64,000 nucleotides of DNA, from assembly GCA_050248955.1 (NCBI GenBank), contig JBFWRK010000002.1:248001-312000 (forward strand). The letters run 5' to 3'. Position 1 is the stretch's first letter. Every line of letters starts with the position of its first letter. This DNA comes from JBFWRK01 sp050248955 (GTDB taxonomy: Bacteria; Actinomycetota; Acidimicrobiia; Acidimicrobiales; Ilumatobacteraceae). This document shows, piece after piece, positions 8,148-15,047 of this stretch. A program made the position numbers and the translations under genes. Below the pieces are notes generated by a model that ran no database searches, was not told the origin of the DNA, and saw only the letters and a program-made list of their open reading frames with translations.

Positions 8148-8956
8148 TGACGCGTCGCGATCCGCACCGGGCCGGGGCCGCACGCCTCACCGTCACGTTC
8201 CTGCGAATCGGTGTGATGAACGAGGTCCAGTACCGCGTCAACTTCATCATCCAACTCATCCAGTCGCTGCTCACCCTCGGCACCGGTCTCGTGGTGCTGT
8301 CGCTCGTCTTCTCGCGCACCAGCGAGCTCGGCGGCTGGACCCGCCCGCAGCTGCTCGCCGTGATGGGCATCTTCACGCTCGTGGGCGGCGTGATCCGATC
8401 CGTCATCCAGCCGAACATGCAACGCGTGGTCGACGACGTGCGCGAGGGCAAGCTCGACTTCGCGCTCACCAAGCCGGCCGACGCGCAAGTGCTGGTCAGC
8501 GTCCGCGACATCCGCCTGTGGCAGCTCACCGACGTCCTCGTCGGAGCGGTCGTGCTGGTGATCGCGCTGGTGCAGCTGCGCGACACCGTCACGGTGGGAC
8601 AGCTCGCTGCCTTCTTCGGCACGCTCGTGATCGGTCTGATCACCATCTACTGCTTCTGGCTGCTGCTCGCCAGCGCCTCGTTCTGGCTCGTCCGCATGAC
8701 CGAGGCGCAAGAGCTGTTCGACGGCATCTACCGCGCCGGCCAGTACCCGGTCGGCATCTACCCGGGCTGGCTGCGCTACGGGCTGACGGTCATCGTCCCG
8801 CTGGCGTTCGCCATCACCGTGCCGTCTGAGGCCGTGACCGGCCGGCTCGGTGCCGGCACGGTCGCGGTCGCGCTCGCGGCCACGGTCGTGCTGATCGTCG
8901 TGTCGCGGTGGTGCTGGCAGCGTGGGATACGGCGCTACGGCGGCGCCTCGGCCTGA
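8147..8956 (+). CDS. ABC-2 family transporter permease (COG3694-like)
   Basis: 269 residues from the ATG at 8147, which overlaps the stop of the preceding permease. About six helices; the segment VRIGVMNEVQYRVNF-like at the N-terminus, the KLDFALTKPADAQVLVS loop and the YPVGIYPGWLRYGLTVIVPLAF segment are characteristic of the second permease in this two-permease exporter class. It completes the exporter with the genes at 6238 and 7308. Confidence 0.85.
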   Translation: MTRRDPHRAGAARLTVTFLRIGVMNEVQYRVNFIIQLIQSLLTLGTGLVVLSLVFSRTSELGGWTRPQLLAVMGIFTLVGGVIRSVIQPNMQRVVDDVREGKLDFALTKPADAQVLVSVRDIRLWQLTDVLVGAVVLVIALVQLRDTVTVGQLAAFFGTLVIGLITIYCFWLLLASASFWLVRMTEAQELFDGIYRAGQYPVGIYPGWLRYGLTVIVPLAFAITVPSEAVTGRLGAGTVAVALAATVVLIVVSRWCWQRGIRRYGGASA

Positions 8957-8986
8957 CGTCCGCTGCCGTGGACGTTGCGGCTCGGC

Positions 8987-10321
8987 TCAGCGGACCCGTG
9001 CGATGTAGCGGGCGACCAGGTTCTCCAACCGCTCCTGACCGCCCGACACACGCACCGGTTCGCCGTGGTCGGCGGCGCGATCGTGGAGCGCAGCAAGGTC
9101 GACGCTGCCGTCGAGGATCGACCGGCCGAGCTCGCCGTCCCAACCGGCATAGCGACGTTCGCGGTTGGCGTCGAGCTCACCACCTTCGATGATCGCCGCG
9201 GCGGCGAGCAGCGCCCGCGCCATCGTGTCCATCCCGCCGATGTGGCCATGGAACAGGTCGGTGCGATCGATCGACTGGCGGCGCAGCTTGGCGTCGAAGT
9301 TCAGCCCGCCGGTGGTGAACCCACCGCCGCGGAGGATCTCGAGCATCCCGAGCGTCATCTGCTCGACCGAGACGGGGAAGCGGTCGAGGTCCCAGCCCAG
9401 CCGGTCGTCGCCGGCATTCGCGTCGACCGACCCGAAGATGCCCGCCGCGAAGGCGACCGCGATCTCGTGCGCGAAGTCGTGCCCCGACAGCGTGGCGTGG
9501 TTGACCTCGATGTTGACCTTGATCTCGTCGACCAGGTCGTAGCGCTGCAGGAACGCGTGGACCGCGGCGACGTCGAAGTCGTACTGGTGCTTGGTCGGTT
9601 CGAACGGCTTCGGTTCGAGCAGGATCGTCCCGCGGAACCCGATCCGATGCTTGTGCTCGACGACCATCGACAAGAAGCGGGCGAGCTGGTCGAGCTCACG
9701 GCGCAGGTCCGTGTTGAGCAACGTGTCGTACCCTTCGCGACCACCCCACAGCACGTAGTTGTGCCCGCCGAGGCGATGGGTCGCCTCCAGGCAGTGCGCG
9801 ACCTGCGCGGCGGCGTGGGCGAACACCTCGGGATCGGGGTTGGTCGCTGCGCCGGCCTGGTAGCGGGGATGGGAGAACAGGTTCGCCGTGCCCCACAGCA
9901 ACTCGACCCCCGTGCGCGCCTGCTGCTCCCCCGCGAGGTCGACGAGCTCGTCGAGCAGCGCCGCCGACTCCTTGAACGAGCTCCCCTCGGGCGCGATGTC
10001 GCGATCGTGGAAGCAGTAGAAGGGCACGCCGAGCTTGGTGAAGAACTCGAACGCGGCATCCAGCTTCTGCTTGGCCGCGTCGACCGGGTCGGCAGTCGGG
10101 GCGAACGTCGGGTGCCAGGGACGGTCGAGGGTGCCGGCGCCGAAGATGTCGACGCCGTCCCAGTTGAACGAGTGCCAGTACGACACGGCGAACCGGAGGT
10201 GATCCTCCATCCGTCGCCCGGCGACGATCCGGTCGGCGTCGTACCAGTGGAACGCCAACGGATCGTCGCTGTCAGGGCCCTCGTAGCGGATCCGCTCGGT
10301 GACCTCGGTGAAGAACTCCAT
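8987..10321 (-). CDS. xylA: Xylose isomerase
   Basis: 444 residues, the full length of the longer (class II) xylose isomerases. It converts D-xylose to D-xylulose in the cytoplasm. Diagnostic segments are FHDRDIAPEG (catalytic His), VLWGGREGYDTLLNTD, LLEPKPFEPTKHQYDFD (metal-site Glu), NIEVNHATLSGHDFAHE and FDAKLRRQSID. The start at 10321 has a GAGGGG ribosome site. No xylulokinase or xylose transporter is next to it, but a decayed GH3 glycosidase tail lies immediately upstream (10341-10482), suggesting this was once part of a xylan or xyloside locus. Confidence 0.95.
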   Translation of the reverse strand: MEFFTEVTERIRYEGPDSDDPLAFHWYDADRIVAGRRMEDHLRFAVSYWHSFNWDGVDIFGAGTLDRPWHPTFAPTADPVDAAKQKLDAAFEFFTKLGVPFYCFHDRDIAPEGSSFKESAALLDELVDLAGEQQARTGVELLWGTANLFSHPRYQAGAATNPDPEVFAHAAAQVAHCLEATHRLGGHNYVLWGGREGYDTLLNTDLRRELDQLARFLSMVVEHKHRIGFRGTILLEPKPFEPTKHQYDFDVAAVHAFLQRYDLVDEIKVNIEVNHATLSGHDFAHEIAVAFAAGIFGSVDANAGDDRLGWDLDRFPVSVEQMTLGMLEILRGGGFTTGGLNFDAKLRRQSIDRTDLFHGHIGGMDTMARALLAAAAIIEGGELDANRERRYAGWDGELGRSILDGSVDLAALHDRAADHGEPVRVSGGQERLENLVARYIARVR

Positions 10322-10340
10322 CAGTATCCCCTCGCATGGT

Positions 10341-10482
10341 TCAGATGACGACGACGGTTCCTTCGTACATCTTGTCGGATTGGTGGCCGGTCGGGTCGGC
10401 CGTGACGATCACGGAGCCGGCACCGGGCTCGACGACGTAGTGGACGTCGCGATCATAGAAGCCGAGCTGGTTGCGACGCCGA
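10341..10482 (-). pseudogene. Remnant of a GH3 glycosidase C-terminal (fibronectin III-like) domain
   Basis: The minus strand encodes an open 45-residue stretch ending at a TGA (10341-10343), containing QLGFYDRDVHYVVEPG and later MYEGTVVVI. This matches the tail of GH3 beta-glucosidases/xylosidases, where the Fn3-like domain ends in an ELAFYDxxxxWVVEPG strand and a closing GTFxV strand. No start codon precedes it: an in-frame TAA is at 10503-10505 and the next gene on the other strand begins at 10520. It is therefore a fragment, lying 20 bases upstream of xylA. Confidence 0.55.
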
Positions 10483-10519
10483 GCCGCTGCTGGGGTCGGC
10501 GATTACGCTGTTCACCCTC

Positions 10520-11215
10520 ATGGCCGACGGCAACCTCGACGACGAGTGGGATCCGGTGGACGGCGACGTGCCGGCGGGCGACTTCTCGTCGTGGATGACC
10601 GAGATCCAGGGAGCCATCCGCGGCGAACGAGGAGCGGACGTGCCGTGCGGTCGCTGCACCGCGTGCTGCACCTCGTCCCACTTCATCCACATCGGACCCG
10701 ACGAGGCCGACACGCTCTCGCACATCCCAGCGGAGCTGCTGTTCCCTGCGCCCCGGCTGCCGCGCGGCCACGTGCTCCTCGGCTTCGACCAGCGCGGGCA
10801 CTGCCCGATGCTGATCGACGGCCAGTGCTCGATCTACGAGCATCGCCCCAGGACGTGTCGCACCTACGACTGCCGGGTCTTCCCCGCCGCCGGGCTCGAG
10901 CTCGACGACGACGACAAGGTGCTGATCGCCGAACAGGCCCGGCGATGGCGGTTCGGCTACCCGACCCAGGCGGACCGGAACCAGCACGACGCTGTCCGAG
11001 CCGCCGCGGCGTTCCTCGACGAGCGATGGGCGTTCCTGCCGGACGGCGCCGTTCCGACGAACACGACGCAGCTCGCCGTGCTCGCCATCGAGGTACACGG
11101 CGCCTTCCTCCAGCGCGACGAGGCCACGGGGACGACGACAGTCGTCGATCCCGATCCCAGCGTCGTCCGCGACGAAGTGATGCGCCGCGTCGGCGGCGCC
11201 TGGGACGCGACCTGA
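10520..11215 (+). CDS. YkgJ-family cysteine cluster protein
   Basis: 231 residues. Two cysteine groups define the YkgJ/FliB-like zinc- or Fe-S-binding domain: CGRCTACC near residues 43-50, and CPML...CSIYEHRPRTCRTYDC (about 95-118). The C-terminal half is acidic and helical without cysteines. Members are small metalloproteins of uncertain role, some acting on protein methylation or iron-sulfur chemistry. It stands alone between xylA and a MarR gene. Confidence 0.82.
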   Translation: MADGNLDDEWDPVDGDVPAGDFSSWMTEIQGAIRGERGADVPCGRCTACCTSSHFIHIGPDEADTLSHIPAELLFPAPRLPRGHVLLGFDQRGHCPMLIDGQCSIYEHRPRTCRTYDCRVFPAAGLELDDDDKVLIAEQARRWRFGYPTQADRNQHDAVRAAAAFLDERWAFLPDGAVPTNTTQLAVLAIEVHGAFLQRDEATGTTTVVDPDPSVVRDEVMRRVGGAWDAT

Positions 11216-11230
11216 CGCGGCTCCCGTAGC

Positions 11231-11797
11231 TCAGTCGGTGTCGACGGCGCGCAGGAGCGTACGGAGCAGGTGGCGCAGCTGAGCCCGTTCGGGCTCGTCG
11301 AGCGCGGCGGTGAGCCGCGCCTCCGTCTGCGCGTGGTGCTCCATCGCCTCGTCGATCACGTCCCTGCCGGCGTCCGTGAGACGCACGAGATTCCCGCGTC
11401 GATCGGCGGGGTTCGGCACCCGCGACACCAGGCCCTTGCGCTCGAGCCGGTCGATCGCGGCGGTCATGCCGCCGGAGGTCATCATCCGCTGCTTGGCGAG
11501 CTCGGTCGGCGTGAGCTCGTAGGGCTCACCGGCGCGTCGCAGCGGTGCCAGCACGCCGTAGTCGCCACCGTTCAGCCCCAGCGGCGCGAACACCTCGTCG
11601 TAGGCCTGCTGGAACAGGGACGCGAGGCGGACGATCCGTCCCGTCACCTCCTTGGCGCCGGCGTCGAGGTCGGGCCGTTCCCGGCGCCACTGCCCCACGA
11701 TCACGTCCACCGCGTCCTTCGGGTCCACTGCCTCAGCCGCGCCAGCCGCGCCACCGCCCGCATCAGAAGTATCTTGTTGCCGAGCATCTTGACTCAT
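11231..11797 (-). CDS. MarR-family transcriptional regulator
   Basis: 188 residues with an Ala/Asp-rich N-terminal extension. The winged helix is clear: LTPTELAKQRMMTSGGMTAAIDRLERKGLVSRVPNPADRRGNLVRLTDAG (about 95-145), including the DRR wing motif. It diverges from an EamA transporter, and a perfect 20-base inverted repeat at 11811-11830 sits between them. The start at 11797 has a GGAGGAAG ribosome site. It likely represses itself and the transporter until a phenolic or similar ligand binds. Confidence 0.9.
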   Translation of the reverse strand: MSQDARQQDTSDAGGGAAGAAEAVDPKDAVDVIVGQWRRERPDLDAGAKEVTGRIVRLASLFQQAYDEVFAPLGLNGGDYGVLAPLRRAGEPYELTPTELAKQRMMTSGGMTAAIDRLERKGLVSRVPNPADRRGNLVRLTDAGRDVIDEAMEHHAQTEARLTAALDEPERAQLRHLLRTLLRAVDTD

Positions 11798-11810
11798 TGC
11801 TTCCTCCGAT

Positions 11811-11830
11811 GTATCTTGCCATCAAGATAC
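11811..11830. promoter_or_regulatory. Probable MarR operator (perfect palindrome)
   Basis: GTATCTTGCCATCAAGATAC is a perfect inverted repeat with 8-base arms and a 4-base centre. TATCTTG/CAAGATA arms are typical of MarR-family sites. It lies 14 bases from the MarR start and 22 bases before the EamA start, overlapping where both promoters must be. A partial copy of the TATCTTG arm recurs inside the marR coding start near 11769. Confidence 0.75.
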
Positions 11831-11851
11831 ACGAGTGCGAGGAGTTGTGCC

Positions 11852-12784
11852 ATGACCACGAGCGCACCCGCGGCGAGCACCACCAGGCTCGACGTGGCGA
11901 TCACCGCCCTCGCTCCCGCTGCCTGGGGGTTGACGTATCTGGTGACGACGGAGCTGCTGCCCGCCGACCGACCGCTCCTCGCCGGCGCGCTGCGAGCGTT
12001 GCCGGCCGGGCTCGTGCTCGCCGCGTTCACCCGCCGGCGACCGATCGGGTCATGGTGGGTGAAGGCATCGGTGCTCGGCATCCTCAACATCGGGGCGTTC
12101 TTCGCACTCCTCTTCGCTGCGGCGTACCGCCTGCCGGGTGGCGTCGCGGCGACGCTCGGGGCAGTGCAACCACTCGTCGCCGCGGGCCTCGCCGCCGCCT
12201 TGCTGCGTGAGCGACTGCGCATCACCGTCGCGCTGGCCGGAGTGCTCGGCGTCGTCGGGGTCGGCCTGCTCGTGCTGCGCGCGAACGCCCGGCTCGACGC
12301 AGTGGGCGTGCTCGCCGGGCTCGCCGGAGCAGCGTCGATGGCCACGGGCGTGGTCCTCACGAAACGGTGGGGACGACCCGTTCCACTCGCCGCGTTCACG
12401 TCATGGCAGCTCGTCGCGGGTGGTCTCGTGCTCGCGCCGGTGGCGCTGATCGTCGAAGGCGCACCTCCGCATCTGAGCGTCAGCAACCTCGTCGGCTTCG
12501 GTTGGCTCGCCACGGGTGGCACGGCCGCGGCGTACCTGCTGTGGTTCCGCGGCATCGCCAGGCTCCCGGTCGGCCAGGTCTCGTTGCTCGGCCTCGCCAG
12601 CCCCGTCGTGGCAACCGCGTCGGGCTGGATCGTGCTCCACCAGGCCCTCGCCGCGCCACAACTGATCGGCGGCGCGCTGGTCCTGCTCGCGCTGTGGATC
12701 GGCCAACGCCCGGCGGCGCGCACGATCCAGAGCCTCCCCCGTTCACCGATCGTCGGGAGCGGACAACGCTGCGCCACGTCCTGA
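11852..12784 (+). CDS. EamA/DMT-family transporter
   Basis: 310 residues from the ATG at 11852, which follows GAGGAG; the longer open frame upstream runs antisense through marR and is ignored. Ten predicted helices in two EamA repeats (about 15-140 and 155-290), with APAAWGLTYLVTTELLP at the start and a PVVATASGWIVLHQAL segment in repeat two. DMT transporters move metabolites or drugs across the membrane, often outward. Control by the divergent MarR protein is likely. Confidence 0.88.
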   Translation: MTTSAPAASTTRLDVAITALAPAAWGLTYLVTTELLPADRPLLAGALRALPAGLVLAAFTRRRPIGSWWVKASVLGILNIGAFFALLFAAAYRLPGGVAATLGAVQPLVAAGLAAALLRERLRITVALAGVLGVVGVGLLVLRANARLDAVGVLAGLAGAASMATGVVLTKRWGRPVPLAAFTSWQLVAGGLVLAPVALIVEGAPPHLSVSNLVGFGWLATGGTAAAYLLWFRGIARLPVGQVSLLGLASPVVATASGWIVLHQALAAPQLIGGALVLLALWIGQRPAARTIQSLPRSPIVGSGQRCATS

Positions 12785-12785
12785 T

Positions 12786-12802
12786 GGGCGCCCAGAGCGC
12801 CC
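12786..12802. terminator. Stem-loop between convergent genes
   Basis: GGGCGC and GCGCCC form a perfect 6-base stem around a 5-base loop (CCAGA), between the ends of the EamA gene (12784) and arsR (12814). There is no T-run on either side, so it would be an atypical, possibly bidirectional terminator. Confidence 0.35.
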
Positions 12803-12813
12803 GGACGGTCGGG

Positions 12814-13209
12814 TCACAGTGAGCCGATGCCCGCCTCGAGGCAGGCGAGTCCGGACTTGTCGATGCAGTAACGCGTGCGGGGACCTTCGATCTCACCGCG
12901 AATGAGCCCGGCCTCGCGAAGGACCCGAAGATGCTCCGACACGGTCGACTGGGCGAGCAGCAACTCGTCGACGACCTCGCCGGTGACGCACGCGTCTCGC
13001 GAGGCGAGCAGGCGGATGATCTTGACTCGGGCGGGATGCCCCAACGCCTTGGCCAGCGCGGCGAGCGTGTCGTCGTCCGGTGGTTCGACCTCTGACGGGA
13101 TGGGCGGCACGTCGCAGCACTCGTCTGCCGCGGCGTCACGGGTCGGCCGCGCTCGGCGCGGCGCGGCCTGCTGCACGGTCTCCGGCTGGCGGCGGGTGCT
13201 GACGGTCAT
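12814..13209 (-). CDS. arsR: ArsR-family metalloregulator
   Basis: 131 residues from the ATG at 13209. The ArsR winged helix spans about 47-125: LAALAKALGHPARVKIIRLLASR, then VVDELLLAQSTVSEHLRVLREAGLIRGEIEGPRTRYCID. Cysteines occur in an N-terminal ECCD, in DACVT and in RYCID, and could form an arsenite site; the classic ELCVCDL motif is not present. It is the second gene of an operon with acr3 (four-base overlap) and probably represses it, binding the palindrome at 14338. Confidence 0.88.
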   Translation of the reverse strand: MTVSTRRQPETVQQAAPRRARPTRDAAADECCDVPPIPSEVEPPDDDTLAALAKALGHPARVKIIRLLASRDACVTGEVVDELLLAQSTVSEHLRVLREAGLIRGEIEGPRTRYCIDKSGLACLEAGIGSL

Positions 13210-14315
13210 CGGCTCAGGCCGTCGGTCGTCCGGTGGGACGCCGGATAGTACGTCCGCCGGGCCCACAGCGCGACGTACACGAGCGCGACGAGCACGGGGA
13301 CTTCGATCAGCGGTCCGACGACACCGGCGAGGGCCTGTCCCGAGGACACGCCGAACACGCCGATCGCGACGGCGATCGCCAGTTCGAAGTTGTTCCCGGC
13401 GGCGGTGAAGGCGATCGACGCGTTGCGTTCGTAGGGGATGCCCATCCGCAGGCCGACGAAGAACGATCCGAACCACATGATGCCGAAGTACACGAGCAGC
13501 GGCAGCGCGATGCGGGCGACGTCCCACGGTTCGTTCGTGATGCGGTCGCCCTGGAGGGCGAACAGGATCACGATCGTGAACAGCAGGCCGTAGAGGGCGA
13601 CCGGGCCGATGCGTGGCAGGAACGAGTTCTCGTACCACTCCGTGCCCTTGGCCTTCTCGCCGAACAGCCGGGTGAGGAAGCCGGCCGCCAGCGGGACGCC
13701 GAGGAAGATCAGCACCGACTTGGCGATCTGCCACACGGTGACGTCGATGCCGTCCGAGTCCAAGCCGAGCCAGCCCGGGAGCAGCTCGAGGTAGAAGTAG
13801 CCGAGCAACGAGTAGGCGACGATCTGGAAGATCGAGTTCACCGCGACCAGCACCGCGGCGAGCTCGCGGTCACCGCAGGCGAGATCGTTCCAGATCAGCA
13901 CCATCGCGATGCAGCGGGCGAGACCGACGATGATCAACCCGGTGCGGTACTCCGGCAGATCCGGCAACAGCAGCCACGCCAAGGCGAACATCAGCGCCGG
14001 CCCGACCAGCCAGTTGAGGACGAGCGACATGACGAGCGACCGTCGATCGCCGACCACGGCGCCCATCGACCGGTAACGCACCTTCGCCAGGACGGGGTAC
14101 ATCATCGCGAACAGCCCGATCGCGATCGGCAGCGACACCGTGTCGAGCTTGACCTTCTCCAACGTGTCGTTCATGTCGGGGAAGACACGCCCGAGCACGA
14201 TGCCGAGCACCATCGCGGCGCCGATCCACAGCGGCAGGAAACGGTCCAGCACCGACAGGCCGCCAGCGACGTGCTCGGGACTCTCTGCCGCAGACTTCAC
14301 CTGGATCTCAGCCAT
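13206..14315 (-). CDS. acr3: ACR3-family arsenite efflux transporter
   Basis: 369 residues with about ten helices. The conserved ACR3 cysteine is present in GLARCIAMVLIWNDLACGD (Cys135), and the acidic helix motif GNNFELAIAVAIGVFG follows near residue 305. ACR3 exports arsenite, driven by the proton gradient. The gene leads the acr3-arsR operon; no arsenate reductase is beside it. A perfect palindrome 23 bases upstream of the start is the likely ArsR site. Confidence 0.95.
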   Translation of the reverse strand: MAEIQVKSAAESPEHVAGGLSVLDRFLPLWIGAAMVLGIVLGRVFPDMNDTLEKVKLDTVSLPIAIGLFAMMYPVLAKVRYRSMGAVVGDRRSLVMSLVLNWLVGPALMFALAWLLLPDLPEYRTGLIIVGLARCIAMVLIWNDLACGDRELAAVLVAVNSIFQIVAYSLLGYFYLELLPGWLGLDSDGIDVTVWQIAKSVLIFLGVPLAAGFLTRLFGEKAKGTEWYENSFLPRIGPVALYGLLFTIVILFALQGDRITNEPWDVARIALPLLVYFGIMWFGSFFVGLRMGIPYERNASIAFTAAGNNFELAIAVAIGVFGVSSGQALAGVVGPLIEVPVLVALVYVALWARRTYYPASHRTTDGLSR

Positions 14316-14337
14316 CGTCGCTCCGCACTCATCGCCA

Positions 14338-14353
14338 ATCGTCGAACGACGAT
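14338..14353. promoter_or_regulatory. Probable ArsR operator (perfect palindrome)
   Basis: ATCGTCGAACGACGAT is a perfect inverted repeat (7-base arms, AA centre) positioned 23 bases upstream of the acr3 start. Its position over the promoter of the acr3-arsR operon suggests the ArsR binding site. Confidence 0.6.
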
Positions 14354-14448
14354 GATCTTACCGACGTACCGCCCCCGATGTCGAACGGCGCGCCCCGATC
14401 ACCCGCTGACCAACCTGGCCCGAGCGGATGATCGCTGGCGCAGCGCCG

Positions 14449-14889
14449 TCACGCGCGGCTGATGGGCACCTTGTGGGACTCGACGGTCTCGGACTCCTTC
14501 ACCGGGACGCGCACCTCGATGATGCCGTCGCGGTACGACGCCTTGACGTCGCTCTCGCTGGCACCAGCGGGCAGCTCGACCCGGCGGGTGAACGAGCCAT
14601 ACCGGAACTCACTCCGAGTTCGCCCCTCCTCCTCTTCGCGGGTCTCCTTCGTGCGCTCTGCGTGGATGCGCAGCACGCCGTCGGTCACCGAGATGTCGAG
14701 ATCCTTCTCCGGATCAACACCCGGCATCTCGACCCTGATCACAGACTCACCGTTCTCACGGAACTCCTCGATCCGCATGTCGGCCGCGCCTGCGCCCTCC
14801 CAGAACTCTGGAAGGCCGAGCCGCGACATCCACGCCGGCCATGCCGGCAACGCATCGAGAGTGGCGAGACGGTCCCTCTTCTTGTTCAT
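14449..14889 (-). CDS. Hsp20/alpha-crystallin small heat-shock protein
   Basis: 146 residues from the ATG at 14889, chosen because AAGGAGG lies 7 bases before it; an in-frame ATG eleven codons upstream has no such site. The alpha-crystallin domain runs from about 40 to 135: GESVIRVEMPGVDPEKDLDISVTDGVLRIHAER and later YRDGIIEVRVPV. The C-terminus ends VPISRA, near an IxI-type anchor. It holds unfolding proteins without ATP. Its upstream gap has a sequence resembling the DosR box (14942-14961), as does the promoter of hspX in mycobacteria. Confidence 0.93.
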   Translation of the reverse strand: MNKKRDRLATLDALPAWPAWMSRLGLPEFWEGAGAADMRIEEFRENGESVIRVEMPGVDPEKDLDISVTDGVLRIHAERTKETREEEEGRTRSEFRYGSFTRRVELPAGASESDVKASYRDGIIEVRVPVKESETVESHKVPISRA

Positions 14890-14941
14890 GATCGCCTCCT
14901 TCTCACGGGTATCCATCATGCGTCCGACCGTCCGAGGACAT

Positions 14942-14961
14942 CCAGAGACGAAGGTCCCGAG
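14942..14961 (-). promoter_or_regulatory. DosR-box-like sequence upstream of hsp20
   Basis: On the minus strand the 20 bases read CTCGGGACCTTCGTCTCTGG. Against the DosR consensus TTSGGGACTWWAGTCCCSAA, 13 of 20 positions and 11 of the 14 core positions agree. It lies about 55 bases before the hsp20 start. The match is my own visual alignment. Confidence 0.4.
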
Positions 14962-14994
14962 GACACGTGCGGGGCGTGGTCGAGGACCCTCGGC

Positions 14995-15014
14995 GAGGGG
15001 TCGAAAGGCCCTGA
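14995..15014 (+). promoter_or_regulatory. DosR-box-like sequence upstream of the acyl-CoA synthetase operon
   Basis: The core GGGTCGAAAGGCCC (14998-15011) agrees with the DosR core GGGACTWWAGTCCC at 11 of 14 positions. It is 37 bases before the GTG start at 15048. Together with 14942-14961 it gives one box facing each divergent gene. Confidence 0.38.
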
Positions 15015-15047
15015 CCTCGTCCGCGGTCCGGCGTCCATGATCGAGAT

